Source of the DNA: Oscarella lobularis
Lineage: Eukaryota; Porifera; Homoscleromorpha; Homosclerophorida; Oscarellidae
Reading direction: 5' to 3'
Assembly: GCF_947507565.1 (NCBI RefSeq)
Contig: NC_089185.1
Location: 124,001 to 188,000, forward strand
Length of the DNA stretch: 64,000 bases
The notes below the pieces were generated by a model. The model saw only the letters and a list, made by a program, of their open reading frames with translations, made no database searches and had not been told where the DNA came from. This document shows positions 1 to 12,400 of the stretch, in pieces (the stretch's first letter is position 1; each line of letters starts with the position of its first letter). The position numbers and the translations under genes are program-made.

Positions 1-454
1 CCCAGGACCTGATATCTATTAGAGAATTTTTTGAAAAAAATCCTCGACGAAAGTACTGCTACACTATCTACTTTGTATATTTTCCGCCGGCTTCAACGTC
101 ATCAAACATCCACACGTTCAAAGCGTCTTCCTCTTCGTGAAGCTGAAATCTCAAAAAAATGGAAATTGAGCCACTTTCTATTGTCTCTATCTACCGTATC
201 GTGTCGGTTTCGTCGATCCTGATTGTCCCACCATCCCGTCGGCTCGTTTCGTTGCGCCGATTTCCACGGAAGCGTCGGCCAGTCCAAATGAAGTCCATCG
301 TCGTTATTTCGACTCTTTATCGTCGCTGCAGAAGCGTCGTACCAATATCCGCCCATCAGAAATACACAATAAACTTACTGAGACTTCGCTGAATCGCTGA
401 ACGTCCCAGAATCGAGCGAGCAGCGGGTCGAAACGCCGACAGTATTCGCGACAT
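1..454 (-). CDS. NDUFB8: NDUFB8/ASHI-like mitochondrial complex I subunit (partial, 3' end outside window)
   Basis: Splicing by eye gives exons 454-379, 325-195, 142-72 and 15-<1, with consistent phase and GT-AG ends. The predicted start MSRILSAFRPAARSILGRSA is rich in Arg, Ser and Ala without acidic residues, as expected of a mitochondrial targeting peptide. It is followed by DWPTLPWKS and then GWWDNQDRRNRHDTLHEEED. The last block resembles the 'WD-x-QDRRN-x(n)-HEE/DxD' signature I recall for the ASHI/NDUFB8 accessory subunit of NADH dehydrogenase, a single-span inner-membrane protein. The membrane segment would lie left of the window, so it cannot be checked. The ATG at 454-452 lies 48 bp downstream of the UBE3A stop on the same strand. 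The family call rests on a remembered motif; another small mitochondrial protein is possible. Confidence 0.6.
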
Positions 455-501
455 CGCAAACGGTCGATGCCCGTATGTGCACGTATGTTTCTTTTTTTAT
501 T

Positions 502-3500
502 TCAGACTAAGCCGAAGCCTTTGGCATTTTCTATCGCTTTTGTCAGTCTTTCGTGAAGCATTCTTTTGCTTTCGTAAGGAGGCAAAAAGAGCCGACTGAA
601 GCAGGTCATTGCTGACGGCAATCTAATCAATATGAAATCATCAAGGGGAAATATCTTAGTATCAGTTCGAAACTCACCGGTCCAAATCATCGCTGTGTCT
701 CTGTATGGCAAAGCTTAGACTTCCCATTCCTTTTAGCGGCACCTAAATAATTTTAGAAGACTAAATAACGTGTCTATAATTTACATACCCTGTCACTTCC
801 TGTTACAAACATTAGCAATTGCTTTTTCTGTTCTTTGGTCATATCGTGAACAATTTCCCAAAACCACTGAATGACATCGGAATCTCTGCGCACAAAACAA
901 TGATAGTAATAATATTTAATACGGTATGTAGCAATCCGGCGTCATGCCTCTTGTAGCCTTCATAAAGAGTCGATTTTTCAAGTAAATCAAAGTCCTAATA
1001 ATTATAATGACCCCCGTCAATAAAACGTGGCCCTAAATCTGACCAAATGAGGACTTCCACAAATGAGCAATTCCAGCTCTTCCGGACGACAAAGACCTAG
1101 AGCATCGGTTCCGCAAACCTTTTTAATTCCACGATTGAACGCCTTGAAGAAGAAAAAGTAGCTTTTTAAAATAAGAAAATAGTTCTACTTCATATTGAGG
1201 CGCAATGCTGTCAACAAGCAAATGCTGAACGTACAAATCAACGAATTCCTTACGGTTCTGTGCACAAAAACACATAAAAAACACCAAAGGACTTCGCAAT
1301 CATATCCAATCCCTCACTGTCATAGTTACAGCTGTAGTAGATCCATTAGGAATCAAGTCGACGTCAACTACCTGCCCATACACCATATAAGAAATCTGTG
1401 CCCCCCAACAAAACAAACTAAAATATCTCCCTATATAAGACTATACAGGATAAAACCTGAAATGTGAAGCAAAAGACGTTTTCAACGTCCCCATCAAAAT
1501 CGAGTAATTGTTGAAGACTGCGACCCAAGGAAGGCTACTTGCGCGTATGAGTGCGTTCTCCACCGCGGAAATATCCGTTTACCTGCACGTCGACTAGGTC
1601 ATCCAATGTGAGAGGGACGCCCTGAAGTTTTTTATAGACAGCAGAGGGGAAATGAACATCCAATATGACGCCATTATAAATGGCAAGTCCTGCGTGGAGA
1701 AAAAACAATCAAATAATCAAATAAAACGTAATCGCAGATACCGAGTAGAATTCCCACTAATTCAAATTCTTTCTCAGTCTCCAACGAAGCACCTTTAATT
1801 AAATAAATATTCCTAAGGACGCGTTTGGATGAGCTAACTCACTATTAAACCAAAAGCATCGCGACTGCTCGACATAATTGAACATTCCGTACGACGGATC
1901 GAATATGGAATCGACAAGGACGTGAAAAAATTCTTTCTGGACCCCGCCCATGTCAAAACCCTATACCCGGAAATCAAGAAACTAAAACGTTCCCCTAAAA
2001 CACGAAAGACAAACCTGCTCCCCTCCACCAACATAGCGAATTTTGAGAGGCTTCTTCAAATCGCGTTCTCTATCCGCTAGTCTTGCTAGGGAGTCTTCTA
2101 CGATGTGATCTCTTCGGATGTCGAGCACCAGAAAAGGAGACGTCACTGCTTGGACGTCACGAATCCCACTCTGTCCACTTAGGAACAAATAAACAATAAA
2201 GTTCATAAAAAAAACTTACCTTGAGTCCAGTATAGATTGGGCTTGATAAAGAGCCTGTAAATGATACCCTAAAAAACGGACTCATCATCATGTATTGACT
2301 GACCGCTTGTTGGACTAAAGCGTCTTCGTATTCCCCTTTCATTTGCGTAACAGCGTCGATGTGAAGAATCTTGATTTTAGACTAAACGAAAAAATAAATT
2401 CAATTTTATTGATTTAGGCTTCGGTACCGTTGGATTGAAGAGAAATGGATAGTCGAAGAGATGAAAGTCTCCAAAACTCTTCCTTTTCTTCTTTACTCTT
2501 CGAAATAATTAGCTCTTCCCTCCCCCCTCCCTTTTATTATCGCCTACTCTTTCTTGTAAGAATCCCAAGCCTTGTATTCGTACTTAATGTCTAACTTCCT
2601 ACGAAAAAAAATCCACGTTTTCCCTAGCATTTATCAAGCAGGCTCTACTTCGAAAGAGCTTCGTTATAGAACGCAGTAAACGGTACAACACACTCTCTAC
2701 GTCGATGAAACGCCTACGTTTAATTAAAGTGAAGAAATCGCTTCAATTGCGCGCCTTCTACAGTACCTCTTCATTGGCGTTGTAAAGAATAGCCAGAACT
2801 TCGACAGGATGAATCAAATGCGATTCAGAACTACGTAAATATCCCTCATAGACAATACCAAGCGAAATAGTCTAAAGATACCGTTGCTTTGGATACACCA
2901 GGGACCCCAAATGATCTTCGAATATTCCAACAAGTCTCAAAAAACGATCAGTGTCATAAGAACTTATTTCCCTCATAAAAGCCTATACGAAAAAAATCGA
3001 AAATCCAAGCGCTTTGATCGAACAAAGCTCTCACGTGTCTAGTTGACGTCTGAAAGGAACAAACAATCTTGCACAGCTTTTTCAAAATTTCGTGATACGA
3101 AATATCAGCCAGAAAAGGATTCTCCATAATTATTAACAACTGAGAGAAGAATTAGAACGAAAACAATTAAATTAATAGTCAAACCTGATAAATTTCGTCC
3201 GGTTTCACTGTCTGAGACTCCAAAGCCGTTAGTAATATTTCAATAGCATTAGTCAAGGCCATGGCAACAAGCTCCTATAAAAAAATACTCAGGAATTATA
3301 ATGACGTCACTATTTCACCTTTGGTTCTATTTTTAAAATGAGACTGTACGCCTGTGAAACGGATTCGTAATCAAGACCTACACGAAATCAATTATAGCTG
3401 GCCAATATTTTTAAAAATTCTTTTGCCTCCGCGTTTCTCTTCTCCAACAGTTCTATCATCATCATCGTCTTCCTCTTCGGATAATCGCACTGAATTACAC

Positions 3501-4366
3501 ACAGACTATAACCCATACAGTGTTGGATTTACATATAAAGTTATTAGTCATAATCTTACCCGGAAACTCGTGTTCAATTTCTTAGATGACATAAATCCAC
3601 TCTTCAGCATATTTGACACGAAATCGAAATTTCCAGTTTCGTTGTACCGAACAATGACACTTTCTACAATGGGCAACGTTAAATAAGGCAAGGAAAAATC
3701 CTACCAAAAATAAATTAATATTACGGTTTTAACTAATTAATGAAAGCTAACTCACTTTTCCTTCCGCCACATCGACACACGATGACATAGCACGTCTCAA
3801 AAAGCGAGAATCTTTCATACTCTTAGAGAAAATAATTAATTAGGATTATTTAATTAGAAAATCAATACAATTACGAGATCAAATTGCAAGCTAGATGGTC
3901 TACTTCGCCTTTGCTTTCCCACCCAATCAGAATCAAGATCATCTTCACCCAATGGCAAAGTTTCACGAAAAAGAGATTTGAAAGGAGACGTGCATAAAAA
4001 TGCGTGTAGAAACGATTTTCGCGGCTCAGAATCCAGTCCCTTGAAGCTGGCACTTTTGTTCTTGCATCCGGGACAAAGAAGATGAGGACTAAGAAAAAAA
4101 CTAAATAAAAAAATGCCCATAGTATAAATATAGCTACGCTACTCTGCTCGAGACGCTAGTTCCATGCTCATCAATGCTGCAAATTCCGGTTTGTGAGTGC
4201 GACTTTCTGCAAAAATGAATAAATGAATGACGTCATTGAGATTCGAAGTTCTCCTACTGGGACTGGAGAAACAGAGCGGATTTGGGCAGACTGACGAGCC
4301 ACAGCCTTTCGTTAGCTGATAATAATAGCGTCGAACCAAATGGCCGAATATTTCCTACGTGGGAAC
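502..4366 (-). CDS. UBE3A: UBE3A/E6AP HECT-type ubiquitin ligase
   Basis: A HECT E3 ubiquitin ligase that transfers ubiquitin through a catalytic Cys thioester. Two diagnostic ends identify it. The 5'-most exon (about 4139-4366) encodes [20 protein letters not shown], the Zn-binding AZUL domain found only in UBE3A. The last exon (502-711) encodes [20 protein letters not shown] and ends [11 protein letters not shown], the HECT C-lobe tail, with TCF the expected catalytic-cysteine motif. Between them 1982-2206 gives [13 protein letters not shown], matching the start of the HECT N-lobe. The gene has many short introns and all intervening coding pieces lie on this strand in the expected order. 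The true first exon is unresolved: in-frame sequence upstream of [10 protein letters not shown] reaches a TAG that looks like a splice acceptor (...CACGTAG), so the ATG should lie in an exon above about 4366. Confidence 0.93.
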
Positions 4367-4739
4367 GTCATTTTCTGAATTTCGGCGGGGGAAGTCCGAC
4401 TTTCGACGAGTCTTCTCTCGGTTTCGGGCCTTCTTTTGCAGAATAAACGTCCTTTCGCCGATTTCTAAGCGAGATATAAAGAGAACGACGAGTGGAAAGC
4501 AGAAGAAAACCTCTCATTTGCCATGAAGGTTTAAACGCCCGGGAACTTTGCGGTAGCAAGGCGAGAGGTTCTGCGGTTAGGCCACGTGATCACTTTAGAC
4601 CAATGATGGCGTCGGATGGCGTTTGCTGACTAAGCGGGACGTTCAAATGCATCGCGTAGCACCGATTTCCTTCAGTTGCGGCTGAGGATGGATGCGGCGT
4701 GGTTCTCTACGTCTCGTTCTTGATCGGACCGGCTCGGGG
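4367..4739. other. UBE3A upstream region
   Basis: This stretch lies upstream of the first recognisable UBE3A exon. It should contain the UBE3A first exon and promoter, but I could not fix either. One candidate is an ATG on the minus strand near 4521, but its phase does not fit the acceptor near 4366. I see no other gene here. Confidence 0.4.
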
Positions 4740-5345
4740 GAAGACAAAAGGCAAGTCTCGGGTTGTTGTTTCAGCGTGGCCCACGGATTAATCCCGTGCC
4801 GGAGCCCGTAGGCAGGGCGATGGGGGGCTTCGGCCTCGGTTTACGCACTGGGCGGAATGGTCGCCAATGTCTTATTGCTGCCAAACAAGTACGGCCCGCG
4901 CTAGGCTCGAGCGGGCACGACTTGGAGGGGGTGTCGCAAGCGGTCTGGTTGCCGGCACTTATCTCACCATTGGCACGATTAGACGGAGGATGACCTGGCC
5001 CAGGAGACTTCGACTTGGGCATTGCACTGCCTTTCCTGTCGACTCCTACAAACAGTGGTCGGCCGCATCTCCACTTCCGCAAGGCCCGGTTCTTCTCAGG
5101 AAGACATACCGAAGGCTTTGGTACCAACGAGCCGGGGGACTCGGTTTTAGGGGCCGACTCTCGTCCAGGCGGTACTGATCGGAGTGGCCGAGGACCCGCA
5201 ACTCGCCCGACACTTTTTGGAAGGGGGTCATCGCTTTGCGAAGACTTCCCTGGGCTACGACGCGTCCGAACCTCCCCGCGGTGTAGCCTGGGTAACGCGA
5301 ATACGGACGCAACAAAAAGGTACGTACACGGATTTATTGGCAGAG
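4740..5345. other. GC-rich block of unknown nature
   Basis: Visibly more GC-rich than the flanking DNA and with sharp edges. Several open frames of about 60-118 codons overlap on both strands, but none runs the whole length and none resembles a family I know. Overlapping open frames are expected in GC-rich DNA. I compared it by eye with SRP RNA, RNase P RNA and rRNA and found no convincing core motif. It could be a structured RNA gene, a CpG-island-like promoter for UBE3A and TAF13, or foreign or relict sequence. I do not assign a function. Confidence 0.5.
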
Positions 5346-5561
5346 TCTAAGCTTATTTTTTTAGGGTGAAAAAGGAAGAAAACGCTATCGAAGGAATCGG
5401 AAGGACCACGCGCTTGACTGGATAGCGATTTCGTTTCGTTAGTCCGTATTTCTGCATGCCTTTTTGTGTTGTGCGAATAAATTGTGAGGAGTACGCTTCT
5501 TGAGTTTCATCGTGCGCGCCGCGACTTACTTCCCTTCACGTGATCGTGCGATCGTTCTAAA

Positions 5562-6118
5562 ATGGCCGATGCTGATCCCGACGACGATCTGGCAAGGCAG
5601 CGCGCTCCCAGCACTATACTACGTCTATGAAACATTTTTAGACGGTCCAACAGGAACCGGTGGCCAAGCGAAAACGGCTTTTTACCCGAGAACGTGAGTA
5701 GTAGAGCGTTTGAAGGCAAGAAACTCGATCGATCAGCGTTTTCCCAGTTCGCTGCATGATGTACGGCTTTGGCGACGATCCTAATCCCTATGCGGAGTCG
5801 GTCGATCTCTTGGAAGACATCGTCGTGGAGTTTATTACGGAGACAGTGCGTCGCGCGTCGCGCGTCGATCGTCACATTTTCTCATCGGTTTGTTTAGACG
5901 CTAAAGGCTTTGTCCGTCGGGAAAAAGGGCCGTGTTCACGTGGAAGATATCATATTTCTTATTAGAAAGGACCCGAAGAAGTACACGAGAGTCAAGGTAA
6001 GATTAATTAATTAACTAATTGTCATTTGACGATTCTACTTTGTGGCTAAAAGGAACTGCTTATGATGAACGAAGAACTGAAAAAAGCCAGAAAGGCCTTC
6101 GACGAAGAAAATTATTGA
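5562..6118 (+). CDS. TAF13: TAF13, TFIID histone-fold subunit
   Basis: A TFIID subunit that pairs with TAF11 through a histone fold at RNA polymerase II promoters. Five exons (5562-5591, 5642-5693, 5748-5845, 5898-5996, 6053-6118) join to 114 residues, close to the usual size of about 124. Highly conserved blocks are visible: ELRCMMYGFGDDPNPYAES, LLEDIVVEFITET, GRVHVEDIIFLIRKDPKKY and LMMNEELKKARKAFDEENY at the C-terminus. The N-terminus MADADPDDD is acidic, as in other animals. Introns are 50-56 nt. The first intron starts with GC instead of GT (GCAAGG) and is the only way I found to join exons 1 and 2 in frame. Two AATAAA motifs follow the stop, at 6162 and 6173. Confidence 0.95.
5592..5641 (+). 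other. GC-AG intron 1 of TAF13
   Basis: A 50-nt intron with donor CTG|GCAAGG and acceptor TTTTTAG|ACG. The nearby GT (5622) would leave a 19-nt intron and the wrong phase. The frame of exon 2 (KRKRLF...) is fixed by conservation. Confidence 0.75.
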
Positions 6119-6247
6119 TACTAGTAGTATACATCAATTGACGTGCAGCAAAACGTATATAAATAAAACGTCAATAAAAAAAAGGCCACATCCAAAAACA
6201 AACATACAAGCAGCTGGTGTCTCTACATTCATGATATGTCAAACGAA
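6119..6247. terminator. Convergent 3' ends of TAF13 and the cadherin receptor
   Basis: A 129-bp spacer between two converging stop codons. On the plus strand it has AATAAA at 6162-6167 and 6173-6178, probable polyadenylation signals for TAF13. Confidence 0.55.
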
Positions 6248-9200
6248 TCAATTCACCCTGTCGTATAATGGATCAACATCATCATCATCGTTGTAACCGC
6301 CACCGGTAGTATCGCCAGTATACTCGCTGACCCCTTCCGGACCTTGATCAAAAACCTTGATCTGGTCACTCGGCGCGTAAAGCTCGTTCTGAACAGTGCC
6401 GGTGATCTCTTCATCTCCAGCCATCACGGCGTCATAGAGAGGATTTACGAGGCCACTTCTTGGCCGACCACGAGCTCGTTCTCGCATGCTACCACTCATG
6501 GCGGGGAAATTGCCGTGAGTGCTCTAATAACAGAAAAATTTTTATATAAAAAAGGTATTTTCTGAGGTACGTACGTACCTCATCGGGCATTCCAGCCATA
6601 GATCCGTCATAATCATCGAATTCTTCGTAGTAGGATCCCTTACCGCGACGGCGACGACGAACGACGACGAAAATCGTTACAGCAGCGACGATGATAACGG
6701 CAACGCAGATGGCGACGATGACGATTATGCCCGTTAGAGTCCCAAAGAATGGCGTCTTCTCATCCGTCGACGGTTCGTGGTCAATGTTGGTGTGCGGTCC
6801 TATGATAACATTGGGAAGAACAGCGCCAGATGACGGCGTCTCGATTGTTGCAGGAATGCTAGCTGGATCTGTCAAAGAAAAAGGTCAGCATGGCGCAATT
6901 CGACGTCAAAAATCGAAAGAAAAACTTACTGCACTTCTTTCCCAACTGATTAACAGTCAAGCAGTCGTCGTAACTGACGCATTGGATGTCTGATCCTTTT
7001 ATGAGATTGCAGAAAGCGGCCACAGGGACAGCTTGCCACTGTTTGCTTCGATTGAAAATGGTAAATTCGATAAACGTTCTCCCGTCTTCCATTCCCTTCC
7101 AAGGCTTAAAGTTGACCGTGACAACGCTGTAAGTGAATTCGGCGCGCTTTCGACGACTCGATACGGCGTCGAGACTCGCCTCCAACGAATAGCCGATTCT
7201 TCCGAATTGCAAATAGGACTCGACGTAATTCTCGAGGGCGTATTGCTGAGCATTGCTTTGCAATTTGGTCGACGGCACATCGGCGTACGTTTGAGCAATG
7301 TGAAAGTGATCGACGCACGTTTCGCGATTCGAGAAGACGCACGTATAAGCGGAACTGCAGAGATTTTTATCGGAACAGTAGCCGGTGTGAAGATCGCAGT
7401 ATTGTCCGGTGAAACCGTCGCCGCACACGCACATTGCCTGTCCGATCTGATTCACACACTGGCCATCGTTCTAGACGACACAAACGCGCATTCGTATACC
7501 CAAATATCAAGCGTTGACACCATCTCTTACCTTGCATGGATTCGGACTACAATAATCCGTCTGCGTTTCGCAATTCATTCCTTCGTATCCCAAATCGCAC
7601 AAGCACTCGTATTTATCGTTGCCATTTAGGCACGTAGCGCCGTTCTGGCACGGATTCGACTCGCATTCGTCAATGTCAACGCAAACGTTACCAGCCCCAT
7701 CCTTTTGGCCTCGAGGACAAGCTAGAAAAAGCGCTTATAACGTACGCAAACGAAAGAAAAGCCGTTGCCACTTACGTTGGCAGCCGGTAGCTGGATCTCC
7801 GACGTGTTTCGCATTGCAGACGCATCGACAGCCTCCGCTGCTGCCGGGAGTCGAGCACTGCCCCGTAATGAGAGACGCGTTTGCGCCGCACGGCACCGGA
7901 GTGCCAAACGTCGAATCGCAATCATCTAAAACATAAACAATAGCATCTTTTCCCCCCCTACACACTGCTCAACAATATCTTACTGTACGCTCGCACGGTT
8001 ATCCACAGATCTTTCGTAAGTCCGTCGTCGCCAGTGACGGCGATCTTAATCGGATACGTTTTGATAGGCATCTGGTTGACGATACCCTTGCCCGTAGCTT
8101 CGAGTCTCGCCGCCGACGCGTGACCGCCGCTGATCACATTGAGATTACCATCGAGAAGAGTTCCAATTTTAAACGGAACGCCGCCGGCCGGATTAGCGAA
8201 CGTGAACAAGGCGCTCTGGTCTTCGTCCAACGGTACGATCGTGCCAACAACTGTACCGTCTTTCAAATCGCATTGACGAATGAGGCGACAATCGTCGGAC
8301 GAATTAGCGACGCCGAAGCCGTAATCCTTGCGAGCGAGCGACGTGAACGTATTCTCGTCCGTCGGCGACTTGGCGGGACGTCCGTAAAACTTGGAATCGG
8401 GGCATAGAACGCGAATAGCTGTAGCAGCTTCGGGAACATCTAAAAAAAAGAGATTAATAAATATTTGATTATTTATTGATTTATTACTTTGAACGAAGAT
8501 GCAAAGGGTCATGGAACCGGACATTTTCGGGTTTCCGTTGTCCGTCACGGTGACATTGTAACAGCCTTGGTTCGTTTCGTGACTCAGTCCCGTCGTTGAG
8601 AGTACGTTCGTTCGATAGTTGAAGACGAATCGATTGCTAAAGAAGCCCTGGACCATCACCTCGTGATCCTAAAAAGAATCGCAACGGTTAACGATTGAGT
8701 TTTTTGTATATTTTTCATTTTTACCTGTCCCCTGTCTTGGTCCATCCAAGCCAATTTCGCTATATCAGTTTCCATGTTTTCTACGACTTCGAAAATAGTC
8801 TTGCAGGAGCAATTCGTAAGGCCGGCGCTCGGCATCGTCGACGTCAAATTGGCGACGACGTGCACGTCGTAGGGCGGCTCATTCACATTCGTCACGTCGA
8901 TTGTGAACCGATCATAGATCTGATGTTTAAGAGGATGCGTCAGATCGATGCATCGAACGGGAACGGAGAACGTTTTCTGAGCCTCAAAGTTGACCTGTCC
9001 TATCGTAACAAGAGCGTGCTTCTCCGTCACATTGAACAAGGATTCCATATAAATGTCGGCGACTCCCTGCGCTTCGACGCGACACGTGTAAACGTACGGC
9101 GCACTGGGATCCAACGCCACAGGCGGAATATTGTTCGGTCCGGGACAATGTCGACTCGGATAGTCCGGATCATTGACGACAATTTGACCGATTTGATATC

Positions 9201-9443
9201 CGATTGCATTTTCGGGGAATTTTCGCATGGTCGGAACGAGACACATTGTCGCGTTTTCGTTCACGTTGCAGACGTCGATTCGGAAGGAGCGTTCGATGGA
9301 GAAGCCCGTCTGATCGGTCGTTCGAATCGTCACCAGGAAACTTTTCGTCGCTTCGAAGTCGATATCGACTCCGCTCTTGATGACCAATCGGTTATTGCTG
9401 TCGATACGAAGAGGAATGTCGCCCTCATTATTATTGACAATTC

Positions 9444-9478
<35 letters not shown>

Positions 9479-12400
9479 ATCGTTGCATTTTCTTACGCGT
9501 AAGTGTGAACGTCGTTCGCGTCTTGATCGGTCGTCTTCAGCGTCGCAACGACAGTGCCGGTTTTCGCGTTCTCGTCGATGCCGGCATTCTTACCGCCTTT
9601 GCAAGTTTTCGCCGGAAGGAGCTCGAGTTTGTACGGAGGTTCGTGCGCGTCTGAAGAAAAAAGCAATCAATGTAATTTTTCCTTGACGAGGATAGTTTTC
9701 TTTGACTCACTTTGAACGGTGACGGGGCAACAATACGTCTGATTGAGCGGTTGCCCAGCAAAGAAAGTCGGTTGACCATCATCGCTCGTTTTCATCGGAT
9801 CTCTCAAAGAGCCGTCGTCCATGACGTTGACACAGACGCTGTACGACTTGGTCTTCTCAAAATTGATGTACTAAAAGAAACATATAAAATAATTGACCTA
9901 TGAACGGCGGTTCGGTTCGTTCTCACCCCAAACTTCTCAATTCTCTGCAATTGTTCGTTATAAACGAACGGCACTCTGTCGCCGTTGACGAGCTTATAGG
10001 TGAGATGCTGTTTCGTTGGCGCATCCTGTCCTTTAGTGAGATTCTTCGCATCTTCGCTGGCAATCTCGTTATCGGGATCCCACGAATCCAATGAGTCCGT
10101 CACCTTCGTTCCGTTCGACGCTCCCTCTCGAACCGTCCACGTGCTTCCGTCCTGGGGACACGGCGTCTCCGGCATTTCATTAACGTCGACCATCCACACT
10201 TTGAAGTCGTACGCTTCGATGGGAATGGGATCCTCGCCGTCGGTCGGAATATCGAAGCAGCGAATGTCGACGTCGAAAACGGCGGGATCGAGCGCCTCGA
10301 AATCGACGCTACTAATCGTCTTCAAATAATTCGTATCCGTCGAAGCGTCGTATTCAACGTAGAACACGTTAATCGCATCGAATTTGGCGTCGTGACCGTT
10401 CACACCGGGCGTATCGGCCAAAATCGTGCAATTGTGACCTTGACCGACGTCCGGATCCCCGGTAACAATCAACTGCCCAATCAACGCATCGTACTCGTTC
10501 TCTCGCACGAGATTCGCCGTCAAACTGATATTCGTCGCCGGTTCGTTAGCGTCAGTTACATTAACGCACATTTTCTTATCAAAATATTGTCCGCTTGTGT
10601 CCGTGCATCGCACCGTCAAATAGAGCACGTGATTGGCCATCGTTTCGTAGTCCAACGCCGACGCCGCCGATCCGGCGGTAATAATCAACGTATTCTGCGA
10701 TTGAACGTCGAAAATTTTCCCCGCGTCGTCGAGAAGTTTGCACTGGGGATTCTGATTGTCGTCCTGATCCAAAACGCTCAATTCGCCGATGTTGAAACCG
10801 GCGTCGCTATTCTCCGGCAATACGCCGCACGACCCCGTCGCCCAGACGATATCGGTCGGCGCTTCGAGAACGTTGATGACGTCGATATCCAACGTGTCTT
10901 CGAAGCTAAGAGGCGGCGATCCGTTATCGATGCACTGGATCGTGATTTCGTATTCATCATCTGTTTCGTAATCAATAATCGCCGATTTGACGACCAAGTT
11001 ATAGCCGCGGAATTCGAACGTCGACGTGTTTCCGGCGACGATGGAGCACGTGTGCGTTTGACCCTTGTCCGGATCGGTGACGGATACGGTGCCGACAAGC
11101 GTGCCGACGCCGGAATTTTCCTTAATTTTCATATTCGATAATTTAATCGCTGTCGGCGCTTCGTTGATATCTTTCAAAGTGACGACGAAATCTTTGACGA
11201 GGTATTTGTTGGGAACGCCGTGATCGTCGCATCGCACTGAGACGGGATACTTCGATTGGGTTTCGTAGTCGAACGAAGAACCCGATGACGTCGCCAAATA
11301 GAAATTCGGATATTGACCAAGAACGGTGAACGAATGACTTCCCGCTTTCGACGTGTCAACAACGCAAGACGGATTCTGATGAATTGTTTCGATGATCGAA
11401 CCGTTGGGGAAGACTTCAGTCGGATTATCAGGATCAGTAAACTAAACGCAAAGAAAAAATTAATAAATAAATAATTAAAAACAATTGACCCCCCCCTGCG
11501 TACCAAAATGTTTCCAATGACCGAATTCGGTGGCGAATTTTCGTCGAGTGTCGCCGATCCCAGTTGAATGTTCGTCGGAGCTTCGTTGACGTTGTGAATG
11601 GTGATTTGGAACGTCGTGCAGACAATGTGACCGGCCGTGTCGCGAACGCAGACGAGAGCGGGAATAATAAGTTTCGGCGTCTTCAAAATCAAATGAATCG
11701 CTTCCCAGTCCAATTTCGATTTCACTTTCAAATCGACCGTACAAGTCGTGCGAATATTGCCATTCACCGGATTGCTACACTTGACGGAACCGAGCGAGAA
11801 AAGACGAGCATCGGCTCCGCTAATGTACGACGTCGGAGACACGGAAAACGTAAGCGATTCCTTATCCTGATCCGAAGCCGTCAGAGTACCAATCGTCGTT
11901 CCAACAGGCGTATTCTCATCGACGTCATTATGAGAAAGAGTCGTCGATATCGGAGCCTCGTGAGCGTCCTGAATAACGACATTAATAACCGTCGACGCCG
12001 TCTTTCTTTGCCGTCCGCTCGACGACACGTGATCGTAATCAACGCACGTGACCGTCACCGGATGAATCTTTTGCGATTCGTGATCAATCGGCCGAGCAAC
12101 AACCAATTGATTAGGAGATTTTAATTTGAAAGCGCCTGATTGGTCTTCGACTTTCCACGAGGAACAAGGCGAGTGAGGATCGCTCGAACGACCGTCGTCG
12201 TCATTGGCCATCAGAGTGCCGACGACGGCGTTCACCGACGCCGTTTCCTTCACGGAATACGACGAAACTCGCAAGTTGTACGGCGTATCGTTCACGTCCA
12301 AAATCGTAATATAAAAGTCCTTGTCGCGATACATGTTCGGCGATCCGTCATCTCTGCATCGTACTTTGACTTCGTATTGATTATTCGGCGACGTGACGCC

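Noticed and set aside
4740-5345. SRP (7SL) RNA or RNase P RNA in the GC-rich block
   Set aside because: A local likeness (AGCCTGGGTAACGCGA) to the 7SL 3' part exists, but the helix 8 core GGAAACGGAGCAG and the P RNA conserved regions are missing.
9804-11141. Several 180-250 codon plus-strand frames opposite the cadherin repeats
   Set aside because: Same mirror effect of codon bias; the minus strand encodes clear cadherin repeats.
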